Origin: Elusimicrobiota bacterium
Lineage (GTDB): Bacteria; CG03; SLGR01
Assembly: GCA_012511615.1 (NCBI GenBank)
Contig: JAAZFS010000255.1
Location: forward strand, 1 to 6,689
DNA length: 6,689 nucleotides
Direction of reading: 5' to 3'
Both the position numbers and the translations under genes were made by a program. This document shows positions 6,390 through 6,689 of the stretch, piece by piece. A model generated the notes under the pieces. That model was not told the origin of the DNA and ran no database searches. It saw only the letters and a program-made list of their open reading frames with translations. How positions within the stretch are numbered: position 1 is the stretch's first letter; each line of letters opens with the position of its first letter.

Positions 6390-6689
6390 TATTTTGTCTG
6401 ATTTATTACTGAGGCAAAAGAAGAATCCTGACTAGTATGACTTAAGTCTTTCTGGCGCTCCTCCTCAAGAATTTCAAGAAAAACCTCCACAATCTGGGGG
6501 TCAAATTGACTTCCGGATTTGTCCTTCAACTCTTGTATAGCGCTATCAAGAGAACGCCCCTTGCTGTAGGGTCTATCCGAAGTCATGGCTTCAAATGAAT
6601 CAGCTACCGTAAGAATTCTGGCCCCAAGCGGTATCTCTTCTCCCTTGAGGCCTTCTGGGTAGCCCTGACCGTTATAATATTCGTGATGA
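6389..6689 (-). CDS. HD-GYP domain protein, C-terminal part (cut by right edge)
   Basis: The open frame runs past the internal ATG at 6586 to the window edge; about 99 codons are visible, beginning HHEYYNGQGYPEGL. This is the HD-GYP signature HHE-x-x-D/N-G-x-GYP, followed by IPLGARILTVADSFEAM, TSDRPYSKG and GSQFDPQIVEVFLEIL, all standard for the family, so the true protein starts upstream of this window. HD-GYP proteins hydrolyse cyclic di-GMP (some also cGAMP) using a di- or tri-iron centre. Here N replaces the commoner D before Gly, a tolerated variant. The HD residues and any sensory or receiver domain lie outside the window. A short polar tail of about 30 residues (EEERQKDLSHTSQDS and onwards) follows the domain. 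It is the first visible gene of the run and shares one base with rsmI. Confidence 0.93.
   Translation of the reverse strand, partial: HHEYYNGQGYPEGLKGEEIPLGARILTVADSFEAMTSDRPYSKGRSLDSAIQELKDKSGSQFDPQIVEVFLEILEEERQKDLSHTSQDSSFASVINQTK

Overview
This is a compact bacterial window in which every supported gene lies on the minus strand, so the text reads right to left in transcription order. It holds seven protein-coding genes, two of them cut by the window edges apart from the five-gene core described below, and one tRNA. Codons are moderately AT-leaning. The content (LysM/FecR envelope protein with signal peptide, Cache histidine kinase, HD-GYP protein, receiver proteins) suggests a free-living bacterium rich in signal transduction, most likely with a Gram-negative type envelope. 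I cannot assign a phylum from this sequence alone.

Transcription order: (1) the C-terminal end of an HD-GYP cyclic-di-GMP phosphodiesterase-type protein, cut by the right edge; (2) rsmI, the 16S rRNA 2'-O-methyltransferase, in a short form lacking the usual C-terminal extension; (3) and (4) two very small ABC ATPases whose Q-loop regions resemble energy-coupling-factor (EcfA/CbiO) ATPases but whose catalytic motifs are eroded; (5) a membrane histidine kinase with Cache, HAMP, PAS, HisKA and HATPase domains; (6) a secreted or membrane-anchored LysM-FecR-beta-sandwich protein; (7) a stand-alone double receiver protein whose first receiver has lost its phosphoacceptor aspartate. These genes overlap or nearly touch (1, 22, 19 and 4 bp overlaps, a 3 bp gap, a 4 bp overlap), which argues for one polycistronic unit with translational coupling.

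After the double receiver gene comes a recognisable sigma70-type promoter overlapping its stop codon, then tRNA-Arg(ACG) with an encoded CCA, a T-tract, and the first eight codons of another gene running off the left edge. Those eight residues are compatible with the N-terminus of TadA, the deaminase that modifies exactly this tRNA, but eight residues cannot prove it.

The most interesting points are the miniature, motif-degenerate ECF-like ABC pair without a visible transmembrane partner; the kinase / LysM-FecR / output-less receiver trio that could form an envelope-linked phosphorelay; and the possible tRNA-Arg(ACG)-tadA linkage. No mobile element, CRISPR array or extended repeat was seen, and there is no gene-free stretch longer than about 140 bases.
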